Below are positions 24,648 through 34,078 of a stretch of 64,000 nt of DNA, one piece after another. Position 1 is the first letter of the stretch. Every line of letters begins with the position of its first letter. The stretch is taken from assembly GCF_027923225.1 (NCBI RefSeq), contig NZ_BSDI01000002.1:62001-126000 (forward strand). The letters are read 5' to 3'. Origin of the DNA: Phytohabitans aurantiacus (GTDB lineage Bacteria > Actinomycetota > Actinomycetes > Mycobacteriales > Micromonosporaceae). The translations under genes were made by a program, and so were the position numbers. The notes beneath the pieces were generated by a model, which saw only the letters and a program-made list of their open reading frames with translations, made no database searches and was not told the origin of the DNA.

Positions 24648-24661
24648 TCATTGACATTTGA

Positions 24662-25549
24662 CTATTTCTCGTTCGCCACGTGCCCCAGGAGCGCTGCCAG
24701 CGCCGGGTTCTCGTGCGTGGTGCGCCAGACGCAGTGCAGCGTCACGGTGTCGTCCGGGAGGTCTTCGACTTCCAGGAAGGTGAGGTTCTGCAACCGGAGC
24801 GCGGAGGCCGACCGTGGCACGAGGGCCACGCCGAGGCCGGCGTTCACGACGGCCAGGACGGTGTGGATCTGGCTGATGTGCTGGACGTACCGGGGCCTGA
24901 GTTGGGCACGGTGGAACGCCGCGACGACGAGTTCGTAGAAGTACCACGCCTCGGATGGCGAGTACGTCACCACGTCATGGTGTGCGATGTCGGCGAGGCG
25001 AGGTGGTCGGCCGAGGGTGGTGAGCGGGTGTCCGCGGGGCGCCGCCAGCACGAGCGAGTCGGTGTGGGCCAGCCGGGACGACAGCACCTCGGACTGCGGC
25101 ACCTGGCGCACCAGTCCGACCTCGATCTCGCCGGCCAGGATGGCGTCGAGTTGAGCGTGGGTGACCATCTCGTGCAGGACCAGATCGACCTCGGGCAGGT
25201 GCTTCGCGGCTACGGCGATCCAATGCCCGAGGACGGTCAGCGCTGAGACGGCCGTGAACCCGATCCGGATGGTTCCGGCCGTGCCGGCGGCCACCCGCCG
25301 CGCGAGAAGAGGGGCGGCGGCCGCGAGGTGCAGCACGCGGCGCGCCTCGTCGAGGAACACGCGGCCCGCGGGGGTGAGCGTCACGCCGGTGGGGGTGCGG
25401 TCGAACAGCACGATGCCGATGCTGCGTTCGAGTCGCTGTATCTGGCGGCTCAGCGGCGGCTGCGTCATCTGGAGGCGGGTCGCCGCCCGACCGACATGTC
25501 CCTCCTCGGCGACGGCTACGAAACCCCGAAGTTGATCAAGTGTGTACAC
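24662..25549 (-). CDS. LysR-family regulator of the sugar-diacid cluster
   Basis: 295 residues from GTG 25549, with GGAGG 6 nt upstream; longer frames have no ribosome site. The winged helix is YTLDQLRGFVAVAEEGHVGRAATRLQMTQPPLSRQIQRLE, followed by the effector domain from GTIRIGFTAVSALTVL. It sits between the minus-strand dehydratase/esterase pair and the plus-strand glucarate/galactarate operon, and similar palindromes occur in both promoter regions. Glucarate, galactarate or a downstream keto acid is a likely effector. Confidence 0.88.
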   Translation of the reverse strand: MYTLDQLRGFVAVAEEGHVGRAATRLQMTQPPLSRQIQRLERSIGIVLFDRTPTGVTLTPAGRVFLDEARRVLHLAAAAPLLARRVAAGTAGTIRIGFTAVSALTVLGHWIAVAAKHLPEVDLVLHEMVTHAQLDAILAGEIEVGLVRQVPQSEVLSSRLAHTDSLVLAAPRGHPLTTLGRPPRLADIAHHDVVTYSPSEAWYFYELVVAAFHRAQLRPRYVQHISQIHTVLAVVNAGLGVALVPRSASALRLQNLTFLEVEDLPDDTVTLHCVWRTTHENPALAALLGHVANEK

Positions 25550-25576
25550 CGGAAGCCTCCAGCGCGATGCCGAAAA

Positions 25577-25622
25577 GGTATTAGGTGATGCCAAATCTGT
25601 GTTGGATCGGTATGGCCTTACC
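25577..25622. promoter_or_regulatory. Operator region of the glucarate/galactarate operon
   Basis: Two LysR-type sites lie in the 116-nt divergent gap: GGTATTAGGTGATGCC (25577-25592) and GGTATGGCCTTACC (25609-25622, arms GGTA/TACC). The first matches the palindrome at 24632 in 11 of 16 positions. The spacing between the two fits the recognition plus activation sites of LysR-regulated promoters. Confidence 0.5.
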
Positions 25623-25665
25623 CGCTTAACGTACCGGTCACCTCATCGAAACGGAGTTCGACGTT

Positions 25666-26576
25666 ATGACGCGATACACCCCGGAAGAGATCCGGCACGC
25701 GCTGGGTACCGGGCTGTTGTCTTTCCCGGTCACCCACTTCACGTCCGAACTGGATTTCGATGAGGTGTCCTACCGCGACAACCTGGGCTGGCTGTCGTCC
25801 CATCCGGCGGCTGGCCTGTTCGTCGCGGGTGGCACCGGTGAGTTCTTCTCGTTGACGACCGGCGAGGTGGGGCGGGTGTTGCGCGCCGCCGTCCAGGAGA
25901 CCGCCGGGACGGTACCGATCATCGGGCCGGCCGGGTATGGCACGGCCCAGGCGGTCGAGATGGCCCGCGACGCCGAGGCGGCCGGTGCCGACGCGATCCT
26001 GCTGTTCCCGCCGTACCTGACCGAGGCGAGTCAGGATGGGTTGGCCGCGCACGTGGAGGCGGTCTGCGCGGCCACCTCGCTGGGCGTGATCGTCTACCAC
26101 CGCGCCAACGCCGCGTTCGATGTGCCGACCATCGAGAGGCTCGTCGGCACCTGCCCCAATTTCGTGGGGTTCAAGGACGGCGTGGGCGATATCGAGCTGA
26201 TGACGCGCCTGTACGCGACGGTGGGGGACCGGTTGCTCTACATCGGGGGCCTGCCCACCGCCGAAACGTTCGCCCTGCCGTACCTGGAACTCGGGGTGAC
26301 CACCTACTCCTCGGCGATCTTCAATTTCGTGCCGAAGTTCGCGCTCGGGTTCTACGACGCGGTGCGGGCCGGTGATCGGGCCGGCGTCTACGGCCGGCTC
26401 AGCGACTTCGTGCTGCCGCTGGTGGAGATCAGAAACCGGCGGCCGGGGTACGCGGTCTCGATCGTTAAGGCCGGTATGCGCGCGGTCGGCCGACCCGCCG
26501 GACCGGTCCGGCCGCCGCTGACGGATCTGACCGACGAGGAGATGATCAAGCTGACGGCCCTCATCGAGAAGCTGGG

Positions 26577-26580
<4 letters not shown>
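25666..26580 (+). CDS. kdgD: 5-dehydro-4-deoxyglucarate dehydratase (decarboxylating)
   Basis: 304 residues, a DHDPS-superfamily TIM barrel. The Schiff-base lysine is Lys170 in FVGFKDGVGD and the tyrosine of the active site is Tyr144 in IVYHRAN; GLFVAGGTGEFFSLT is the substrate-binding loop. KdgD removes water and CO2 from 5-keto-4-deoxyglucarate to give 2,5-dioxopentanoate. It is the first gene of the plus-strand aldarate operon and its product feeds the dehydrogenase encoded next (4-nt overlap). Length and motifs match the family closely. Confidence 0.92.
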
Positions 26581-28172
<1,592 letters not shown>

Positions 28173-28177
28173 CCGCC

Positions 28178-29521
28178 ATGCCTGCTGACCATGCCGTACC
28201 GGTCGTGACCGACATGCGCGTCGTGCCGGTCGCCGGGCACGACTCGATGCTGCTCAACCTCAGCGGTGCGCACGGCCCGTTCTTCACCCGCAACCTGGTC
28301 ATCCTCACCGACACGACCGGGCACGTCGGCGTGGGGGAGGTGCCCGGCGGGGCGGCCATCACCCAGACCCTCCGCGACGCCCACGACCTGGTGGTCGGCC
28401 GCCCGATCGGCCGGTACCACGCCGTTCTCGGCGAGGTGCGGCGCCGGTTCGCCGACCGCGACGCGAGCGGACGCGGTCAGCAGACCTACGACCTGCGCAC
28501 CACCATCCACGCCGTCACCGCCCTGGAAGCGGCGTTGCTGGACCTGCTTGGCCAGTACCTGGAGGTCCCCGTCGCCGCGCTGCTCGGCGACGGGCAACAG
28601 CGGACCTCGGTACCGACCCTGGGGTACCTGTTCTTCGTCGGCGACCGCACCCAAACCGATCTGCCGTACCGCGCCGCCCCGGACACCGCCGACCCCTGGC
28701 TGCGGCTGCGCGACGAACCGGCCCTGACACCGCAGGCCATCGTCGCCCAAGCCGAGGCCGCCCAGGCCCGCTACGGGTTCTCCGACTTCAAGCTCAAAGG
28801 CGGGGTGCTGCCCGGCCGGCTGGAGGTGGAAGCGGTGGCCGCGCTGGCCGCCCGATTCCCCGACGCCCGCATCACCGTCGACCCGAACGGCGGCTGGCTG
28901 CTGCACGACGCCATCGCGCTGTGCCGGGGCCTGAACGGAGTGCTCGCGTACGCCGAGGATCCCTGTGGCGCCGAGGGTGTCTACTCCGCTCGCGAGACGA
29001 TGGCCGAGTTCCGGCGCGCCACCGGACTGCGTACCGCCACCAACATGGTCGCCACCGACTGGCGGGAGCTGGGACACGCCGTCCGCGCCAACGCGGTGGA
29101 CATCCCGCTCGCCGACCCGCACTTCTGGACCATGAGCGGGGCGGTGCGCGTCGCCCAGGTCTGCGACGCGTGGGGCCTGACGTGGGGATCCCACTCCAAC
29201 AACCACTTCGACGTGTCGCTGGCCATGTTCACCCACGTCGCCGCGGCGGCGCCGGGCGACATCACGGCCATCGACACGCACTGGATCTGGCAGGACGGCC
29301 AGCGGCTCACCACGAACCCGCTGTCCATTCGCGACGGTGCCATCGAGGTGCCGACCGCACCGGGACTCGGCGTCGAGCTCGACCTGGAGAAGGTCGAGGC
29401 GGCGCATGAGCTGTACCTGAAGCAGGGCCTCGGCGCCCGTGACGACGCCGTCGCCATGCAGTACCTCATCCCGAACTGGACGTTCGACCCCAAGCGACCC
29501 TGTCTGTCCGCCCTCTACTAG
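28178..29521 (+). CDS. gudD: Glucarate dehydratase
   Basis: 447 residues from ATG 28178. With this start the catalytic residues fall at the same numbers as in Escherichia coli GudD as I recall them: Lys205 and Lys207 (FKLKGG), Asp235 and Asn237 (VDPNGGW), Glu260 (AEDPCG), Asn289 (ATNMVATDW) and His339 (GSHSNNHFD). This enolase-superfamily enzyme dehydrates D-glucarate (and L-idarate) to 5-keto-4-deoxyglucarate, the substrate of KdgD. A GTG at 28169 overlapping the previous stop is a less attractive start. Confidence 0.95.
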   Translation: MPADHAVPVVTDMRVVPVAGHDSMLLNLSGAHGPFFTRNLVILTDTTGHVGVGEVPGGAAITQTLRDAHDLVVGRPIGRYHAVLGEVRRRFADRDASGRGQQTYDLRTTIHAVTALEAALLDLLGQYLEVPVAALLGDGQQRTSVPTLGYLFFVGDRTQTDLPYRAAPDTADPWLRLRDEPALTPQAIVAQAEAAQARYGFSDFKLKGGVLPGRLEVEAVAALAARFPDARITVDPNGGWLLHDAIALCRGLNGVLAYAEDPCGAEGVYSARETMAEFRRATGLRTATNMVATDWRELGHAVRANAVDIPLADPHFWTMSGAVRVAQVCDAWGLTWGSHSNNHFDVSLAMFTHVAAAAPGDITAIDTHWIWQDGQRLTTNPLSIRDGAIEVPTAPGLGVELDLEKVEAAHELYLKQGLGARDDAVAMQYLIPNWTFDPKRPCLSALY

Positions 29522-29529
29522 GAGTCGTC

Positions 29530-30525
29530 ATGAGTGAGTCCTATACCCGTCGCCGCGTCCTGGCCGCCCTCGCCGCAGTGTCCGTCCTGCCCGTCGCCGC
29601 TTGCGGCGGCGTGAAGGGCGGCAGCGACGACGCCGGCAGCGACTACCCCACCCGGGCCGTCAACTTCACCGTGCCGTTCGCGGCCGGCGGCAGCGGCGAC
29701 CTGATCAGCCGCGCCGTCGCGAAGGCCGCCGAGAAGCCGCTCGGGCAGTCGATCGTCATCGCCAACAAGCCCGGTGCCAACGGCGCCGTCGGCGGCAAGG
29801 AGGTGCTGGCCTCGTCGCCGGACGGATACAACATCGCGCTGGCGGTCAAGTCGCTGTTCGCGATCACGCCACTGGTCGTCGAGGATCCCACCGCGATCCA
29901 GCCCGACAAGATGGAGATCGTCACGACGCTGGTCCAGGAGGACTACGTCCTGGTCGTCAACGCGCAATCGCCGTACCAGACGGTCGAGGACCTGGTGAAG
30001 GCGCCATCGGTGAAGTACGCGACCGCGGGCGTGGGCACCGGCGGCCAGCTGTCGCAGGCGCTGCTGTTCAAGGGCGCCGGCACCAAGGCGACCGACGTGC
30101 CGTTCGACGGTGGCGCGCCCGCGGTGACGGCACTGCTGGGCAAGCAGGTCGACGCCCTGTCCGGCTCCCTCGCTGAGACGATGGAGCACATCAAGGCCGG
30201 CAAGCTGCGGCCGCTGGCCATCTTCTCCACCGAGCGCAGCGAGTTCCTGCCCGAGGTGCCCACCGCCAAGGAGAAGGGCTACGACGTCGTGGTCGACCAG
30301 CGACGGTTCATCATCGCCCCGGTCGGCTTGCCCGAGGCGGTCTCCACCAAGCTGGAGCAGGCGTTCGCCGAGGCCCGCAAGGATTCCGCCTACGAGACGT
30401 TCCTGAAGGACAACTACATGGAACGCTGGGAGGTCTCCGACGAGGAGGCGCGCCAGCACCTGAAGGACTCGGCCGCGCAGTTCGAGTCACTGGCGCAGAA
30501 GTTCGGCCTCACCTTCAAGTCATGA
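29530..30525 (+). CDS. tctC: Tripartite tricarboxylate transporter substrate-binding lipoprotein (TctC/Bug)
   Basis: 331 residues, with GGAG before ATG 29530. The N-terminus (SYTRRRVLAALAAVSVLPVAAC) has a lipobox with Cys25 and an arginine-rich head that could be Tat-dependent. The mature protein has the Bug-family pattern: VNFTVPFAAGGSGDLISRAV, NKPGANGAVGG, YATAGVGTGGQLSQ and VPFDGGAPAVTALLG. It captures a carboxylate outside the membrane for TctAB. In this operon the cargo is almost certainly glucarate and/or galactarate. Confidence 0.92.
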   Translation: MSESYTRRRVLAALAAVSVLPVAACGGVKGGSDDAGSDYPTRAVNFTVPFAAGGSGDLISRAVAKAAEKPLGQSIVIANKPGANGAVGGKEVLASSPDGYNIALAVKSLFAITPLVVEDPTAIQPDKMEIVTTLVQEDYVLVVNAQSPYQTVEDLVKAPSVKYATAGVGTGGQLSQALLFKGAGTKATDVPFDGGAPAVTALLGKQVDALSGSLAETMEHIKAGKLRPLAIFSTERSEFLPEVPTAKEKGYDVVVDQRRFIIAPVGLPEAVSTKLEQAFAEARKDSAYETFLKDNYMERWEVSDEEARQHLKDSAAQFESLAQKFGLTFKS

Positions 30526-31031
30526 CCGTCGACCAGTCCACGCCAACCGAGGCGTCCGACGAGCCGCGCGATGAGGACGGGCCCCCGACCGGGGGCCCGG
30601 CCCTGTCCGCCATCGCCGGCGCGATCCCCGTCGCGCTCGGCCTGGCCACCCTCTGGTACGCCCGCGGCCTCGGATTCGGCGCCCTCGCCGACCCCGGACC
30701 GGGGCTGTGGCCGAGCATCGTCGCGGTGCTGCTGATCGCCACCGGCGCCGGCATCGCGGTCCGCGCCCGCACGGCCCGCGACACCGAAGCCTTCACCAGG
30801 GGTACGACGGCCGTCGTCATCGGCGCGGCCAGCCTGGCGATCTACGCCTACCTGTTCGAACTGATCGGTTTCGAGATACCGACCCTGCTGCTGCTGGCAC
30901 TGTGGCTGCGGTTCCTGGGTGGGGAGAGCTGGCGTATCACCGCCGTGGTGTCGGTGCTGGCCACCGTGGCCGCGTACCTGCTGTTCATCACCGGGCTCGG
31001 CGTGCCGCTGCCGCACCTGATCGGGAGCTGA
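30522..31031 (+). CDS. tctB: Tripartite tricarboxylate transporter small subunit (TctB)
   Basis: 169 residues, overlapping tctC by ATGA. After a charged N-terminal tail come four hydrophobic segments (from AIAGAIPVALGLATLWYARGL to VSVLATVAAYLLFITGLGVPLP), as in TctB. The GPGLWPSIVAVLL stretch after the first helix is typical of the family. It forms the membrane complex with TctA. Confidence 0.9.
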   Translation: MTVDQSTPTEASDEPRDEDGPPTGGPALSAIAGAIPVALGLATLWYARGLGFGALADPGPGLWPSIVAVLLIATGAGIAVRARTARDTEAFTRGTTAVVIGAASLAIYAYLFELIGFEIPTLLLLALWLRFLGGESWRITAVVSVLATVAAYLLFITGLGVPLPHLIGS

Positions 31032-31032
31032 C

Positions 31033-32544
31033 ATGGACTTCGGTTCCGTGCTGTCCGGGTTCGAGGTCGTGTTCGAGCCGCAGAACATCCTCTACTGCCT
31101 GATCGGCGTGACGCTGGGCATGCTGGTGGGCGTGCTGCCCGGCCTCGGACCGGCCGCCACCATCGCGATCCTGCTGCCGATCACGTACAACATCGAGCCG
31201 ACACCAGCCGTCATCATGCTCGCCGGGATCTTCTACGGCGCCCAGTACGGCGGCACCATCACCTCGGTCCTGCTCCGGCTGCCCGGCGAAGCGTCCACAG
31301 TGGTCACCGCCTTGGACGGGCATCAGATGGCACGGCAGGGCAAGGCCGGATCCGCGCTCGGGATCGCGGCGATCGGCTCGTTCATCGGCGGGACCGCCTC
31401 GATCGTCCTGTTGACGTTCATCGCCCCGCTCGTCGCCGACGCCGCACTGGAGTTCGGGCCAGCCGAATACACCGTCCTGGCGCTGATCGGCATCTTCCTG
31501 GTCGCCACCCTCGGAAACGGCGCGCTCATCAAGAGCGTCGCGGCCGCCGGTGTCGGGCTCCTGCTCGCCACGGTCGGCCTGGACCCGCTCGTGGGCACTC
31601 CGCGGTTCACCTTCGGCAGCGACCAACTGGCCGACGGCATCGACTTCGTCATCGTCGCGATGGGCGTATTCGGCGTCGGCGAGATCCTCTACAACCTCGA
31701 ACACCGACTGCGGCCACAACCAGCGGTGCTCTCCTTCGGCCGCGCCATCCCGCGACGGCCGGAGTGGCTCCAGTCCCGGATGGCGATCCTGCGCGGCTCG
31801 ATCGTCGGTTTCGTCCTCGGCGTGCTGCCTGGCGGCGGCGCCACGATGTCCTCGCTCGTCGCGTACGCCGTGGAGAAGCGCTCCGCCAAAGACCCGTCCC
31901 GGTTTGGCAAGGGCGCGATCGAGGGCGTCGCCGGCCCGGAAAGCGCCAACAACGCCGCGGCGACGTCCTCGTTCATTCCGCTGTTGACGCTCGGCATCCC
32001 CGCCAACGCCACCATGGCCGTCCTCTTTGGAGCGCTGCTGTTGCAGGGCATCCCGCCCGGACCGCAGCTGATCGTCGACCACCCCGACGTGTTCTGGGGC
32101 GTTGTCAACTCCATGTACCTGGGCAACATCATCCTGCTGCTGCTCAGCATCCCGCTCATCGGCGTGTTCGTGCGGCTGCTGAAGGTCCGCGCGGGCATCC
32201 TGGCGCCGCTGACCGTGCTGGTCACGATGATCGGCGTCTACAGCATCAGGAACAACGCCTTCGACATGTTCCTGGTCGTCGGGCTCGGCATCCTCGGGTA
32301 CGGCATGAAGAAGCTCGGCTTCGAACCCGGACCCTTCGTGCTCGCCTTCGTGCTCGGCAAGCTCCTCGAAGCATCGTTCCGCCGGTCGATGCGCCTGTTC
32401 GACGGCGACGTCCTCGGATTCTTCCAGCGTCCGGTATCGGCCGTCCTCGTCGCCGTGCTGGTGCTGACCATCGTGGTCATTCCCGTCCTGCGCATGGTCC
32501 GCAACCGCCAGGCCTCCCTCACTCCAGCAGAACGGAAGTCATGA
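31033..32544 (+). CDS. tctA: Tripartite tricarboxylate transporter large permease (TctA)
   Basis: 503 residues, starting one base after tctB. The large subunit carries the family hallmarks GVLPGLGPAATIAILLPITY, YGAQYGGTITSVLLRLPGE, GVLPGGGATMSSLVAYAVEK and EGVAGPESANNAAATSSFIPLLTLGIP, over about a dozen membrane spans. It is the translocating channel for the carboxylate delivered by TctC. Confidence 0.95.
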   Translation: MDFGSVLSGFEVVFEPQNILYCLIGVTLGMLVGVLPGLGPAATIAILLPITYNIEPTPAVIMLAGIFYGAQYGGTITSVLLRLPGEASTVVTALDGHQMARQGKAGSALGIAAIGSFIGGTASIVLLTFIAPLVADAALEFGPAEYTVLALIGIFLVATLGNGALIKSVAAAGVGLLLATVGLDPLVGTPRFTFGSDQLADGIDFVIVAMGVFGVGEILYNLEHRLRPQPAVLSFGRAIPRRPEWLQSRMAILRGSIVGFVLGVLPGGGATMSSLVAYAVEKRSAKDPSRFGKGAIEGVAGPESANNAAATSSFIPLLTLGIPANATMAVLFGALLLQGIPPGPQLIVDHPDVFWGVVNSMYLGNIILLLLSIPLIGVFVRLLKVRAGILAPLTVLVTMIGVYSIRNNAFDMFLVVGLGILGYGMKKLGFEPGPFVLAFVLGKLLEASFRRSMRLFDGDVLGFFQRPVSAVLVAVLVLTIVVIPVLRMVRNRQASLTPAERKS

Positions 32545-33665
32545 CCACCCACCGCATCGACAGCGTCCGGCTCGGCCTTGTCCGGCTGCCACTCAAGACG
32601 GCGATCAGCGACGCCAAGGTGTTCACCGGCAGGCAGAAGCCGCTGACCGAGGTCGCCGTGCTGGTCGCCGAGATCGCCACGTCGGACGGGTACCAGGGCC
32701 TGGGGTTCAGCTACTCCAAACGCGCCGGCGGCCCCGGACTGTACGCCCACGCCCGCGAGGTCGCGCCGGAGCTCATCGGCGAAGACCCCAACGACATCGC
32801 TCGACTGTGGACAAAGCTGGTGTGGGCAGGCGCGTCCGTCGGACGCAGCGGCCTGGCCACCCAGGCCATCGCCGCGACCGACATCGCGTTGTGGGACCTC
32901 AAGGCAAAACGCGCCGGCCTGCCGCTGGCCAAGCTGCTCGGCGCCCACCGCGACGCCGTGCGCTGCTACAACACCTCCGGCGGTTTCCTGTCCACGCCGC
33001 TGGACGAACTGCTCGACAACGCCGAAGAGTCGCTGTCCCGCGGCATCGGCGGCATCAAGATCAAAGTTGGTCAGCCCGACGCGAAAGCCGACCTGCGACG
33101 GCTGGCGGCCGTACGGGAGCGGCTCGGCGACGAGGTGACGCTCATGGTCGACGCCAACCAGCAGTGGGACCGCGCGACCGCCCAACGCATCGGCCGCACC
33201 CTGGAACAGTTCAACCTGGAATGGATCGAGGAGCCCCTCGACGCGTACGACGCCCAGGGCCACGCCGCCCTCGCCGCCTCGCTGGATACACCCATCGCCA
33301 CCGGTGAGATGCTCACCAGCGTCGCCGAGCACTGGACACTGATCCAGGCGGGCGCGGCGGACTTCGTCCAACCCGACGCGCCGCGGGTCGGAGGCATCAC
33401 CCCGTTCCTGCGCGTCGCGGCCCTCGCCGACCACGCGGGACTGCGCATGGCGCCCCACTTCGCGATGGAAATCCACCTGCACCTGGCCGCCGCGTACCCG
33501 CACCAGCCGTGGGTCGAACACTTCGAGTGGCTCGAGCCCCTCTGGAACGAACGCCTCGAACTGCGCGACGGCCACATGCTCGTACCGCACCGCCCAGGAC
33601 TCGGTCTGACCCTCAGCGAGTTCGCCGCCGCCCACCGCACCGACGAGGTGGAGATCACCTCCTGA
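32541..33665 (+). CDS. L-talarate/galactarate dehydratase (enolase superfamily)
   Basis: 374 residues overlapping tctA by ATGA. The sequence follows the Salmonella talarate/galactarate dehydratase closely from memory: SDAKVFTGRQKPLTEVAVL, GFSYSKRAGGPGLYAHA, LWAGASVGRSG-like region, CYNTSGGFL. Catalytic residues are Lys173 and Lys175 (IKIKVGQ), Asp204 (VDANQQWD), Glu230 (IEEPLD), Glu256 (TGEML) and His306 (APHFAMEIH). It converts galactarate and L-talarate to 5-keto-4-deoxyglucarate, so glucarate and galactarate enter the same KdgD step. Confidence 0.93.
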   Translation: MTTHRIDSVRLGLVRLPLKTAISDAKVFTGRQKPLTEVAVLVAEIATSDGYQGLGFSYSKRAGGPGLYAHAREVAPELIGEDPNDIARLWTKLVWAGASVGRSGLATQAIAATDIALWDLKAKRAGLPLAKLLGAHRDAVRCYNTSGGFLSTPLDELLDNAEESLSRGIGGIKIKVGQPDAKADLRRLAAVRERLGDEVTLMVDANQQWDRATAQRIGRTLEQFNLEWIEEPLDAYDAQGHAALAASLDTPIATGEMLTSVAEHWTLIQAGAADFVQPDAPRVGGITPFLRVAALADHAGLRMAPHFAMEIHLHLAAAYPHQPWVEHFEWLEPLWNERLELRDGHMLVPHRPGLGLTLSEFAAAHRTDEVEITS

Positions 33666-33682
33666 CGCAGGAAGGACCCTCG

Positions 33683-34072
33683 ATGAGCGTGTTGCTTGGC
33701 TACCTGCCCACCCCGGAGGGAAACGCGGCTTTCGCGTTCGCGCTCGCGGAGGCGGCAAGACGATCTACCGACCTCATCATCGTCAACTCCGCCCGCGCCG
33801 GCGCCCACGTCGATCCGGCCCTCGCGAGCCAGACCGACCTGGACCAGCTCCGCGCGGAAAGCGCCGCGGCGGCCGTGGAGCTCAAAATCCGGCAGCCCGT
33901 CGACGGACACTCCGCCGCCGATGACCTCATCGACGCCTCCGGCGAGCCGGGCATCGAGGTAACCGTCATCGGGCTGCGGCGCAGGACCGCCGTCGGCAAG
34001 TTCGTCCTCGGCAGCAACGCCCAACGCGTGCTCATGGAGGCACACACGCCCGTGCTGACCGTGAAGGCGTGA
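33683..34072 (+). CDS. Universal stress protein (UspA) domain protein
   Basis: 129 residues from ATG 33683 (AAGGA upstream). A single Usp domain begins MSVLLGYLPTPEGNAAFAFAL and ends with the ATP-binding pattern G-x2-...-G-x9-GS (GLRRRTAVGKFVLGSNAQRVL). Small Usp proteins are often appended to TctABC/aldarate operons, where a nucleotide-dependent regulatory role is possible but unproven. Confidence 0.88.
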   Translation: MSVLLGYLPTPEGNAAFAFALAEAARRSTDLIIVNSARAGAHVDPALASQTDLDQLRAESAAAAVELKIRQPVDGHSAADDLIDASGEPGIEVTVIGLRRRTAVGKFVLGSNAQRVLMEAHTPVLTVKA

Positions 34073-34078
34073 TCGCTC

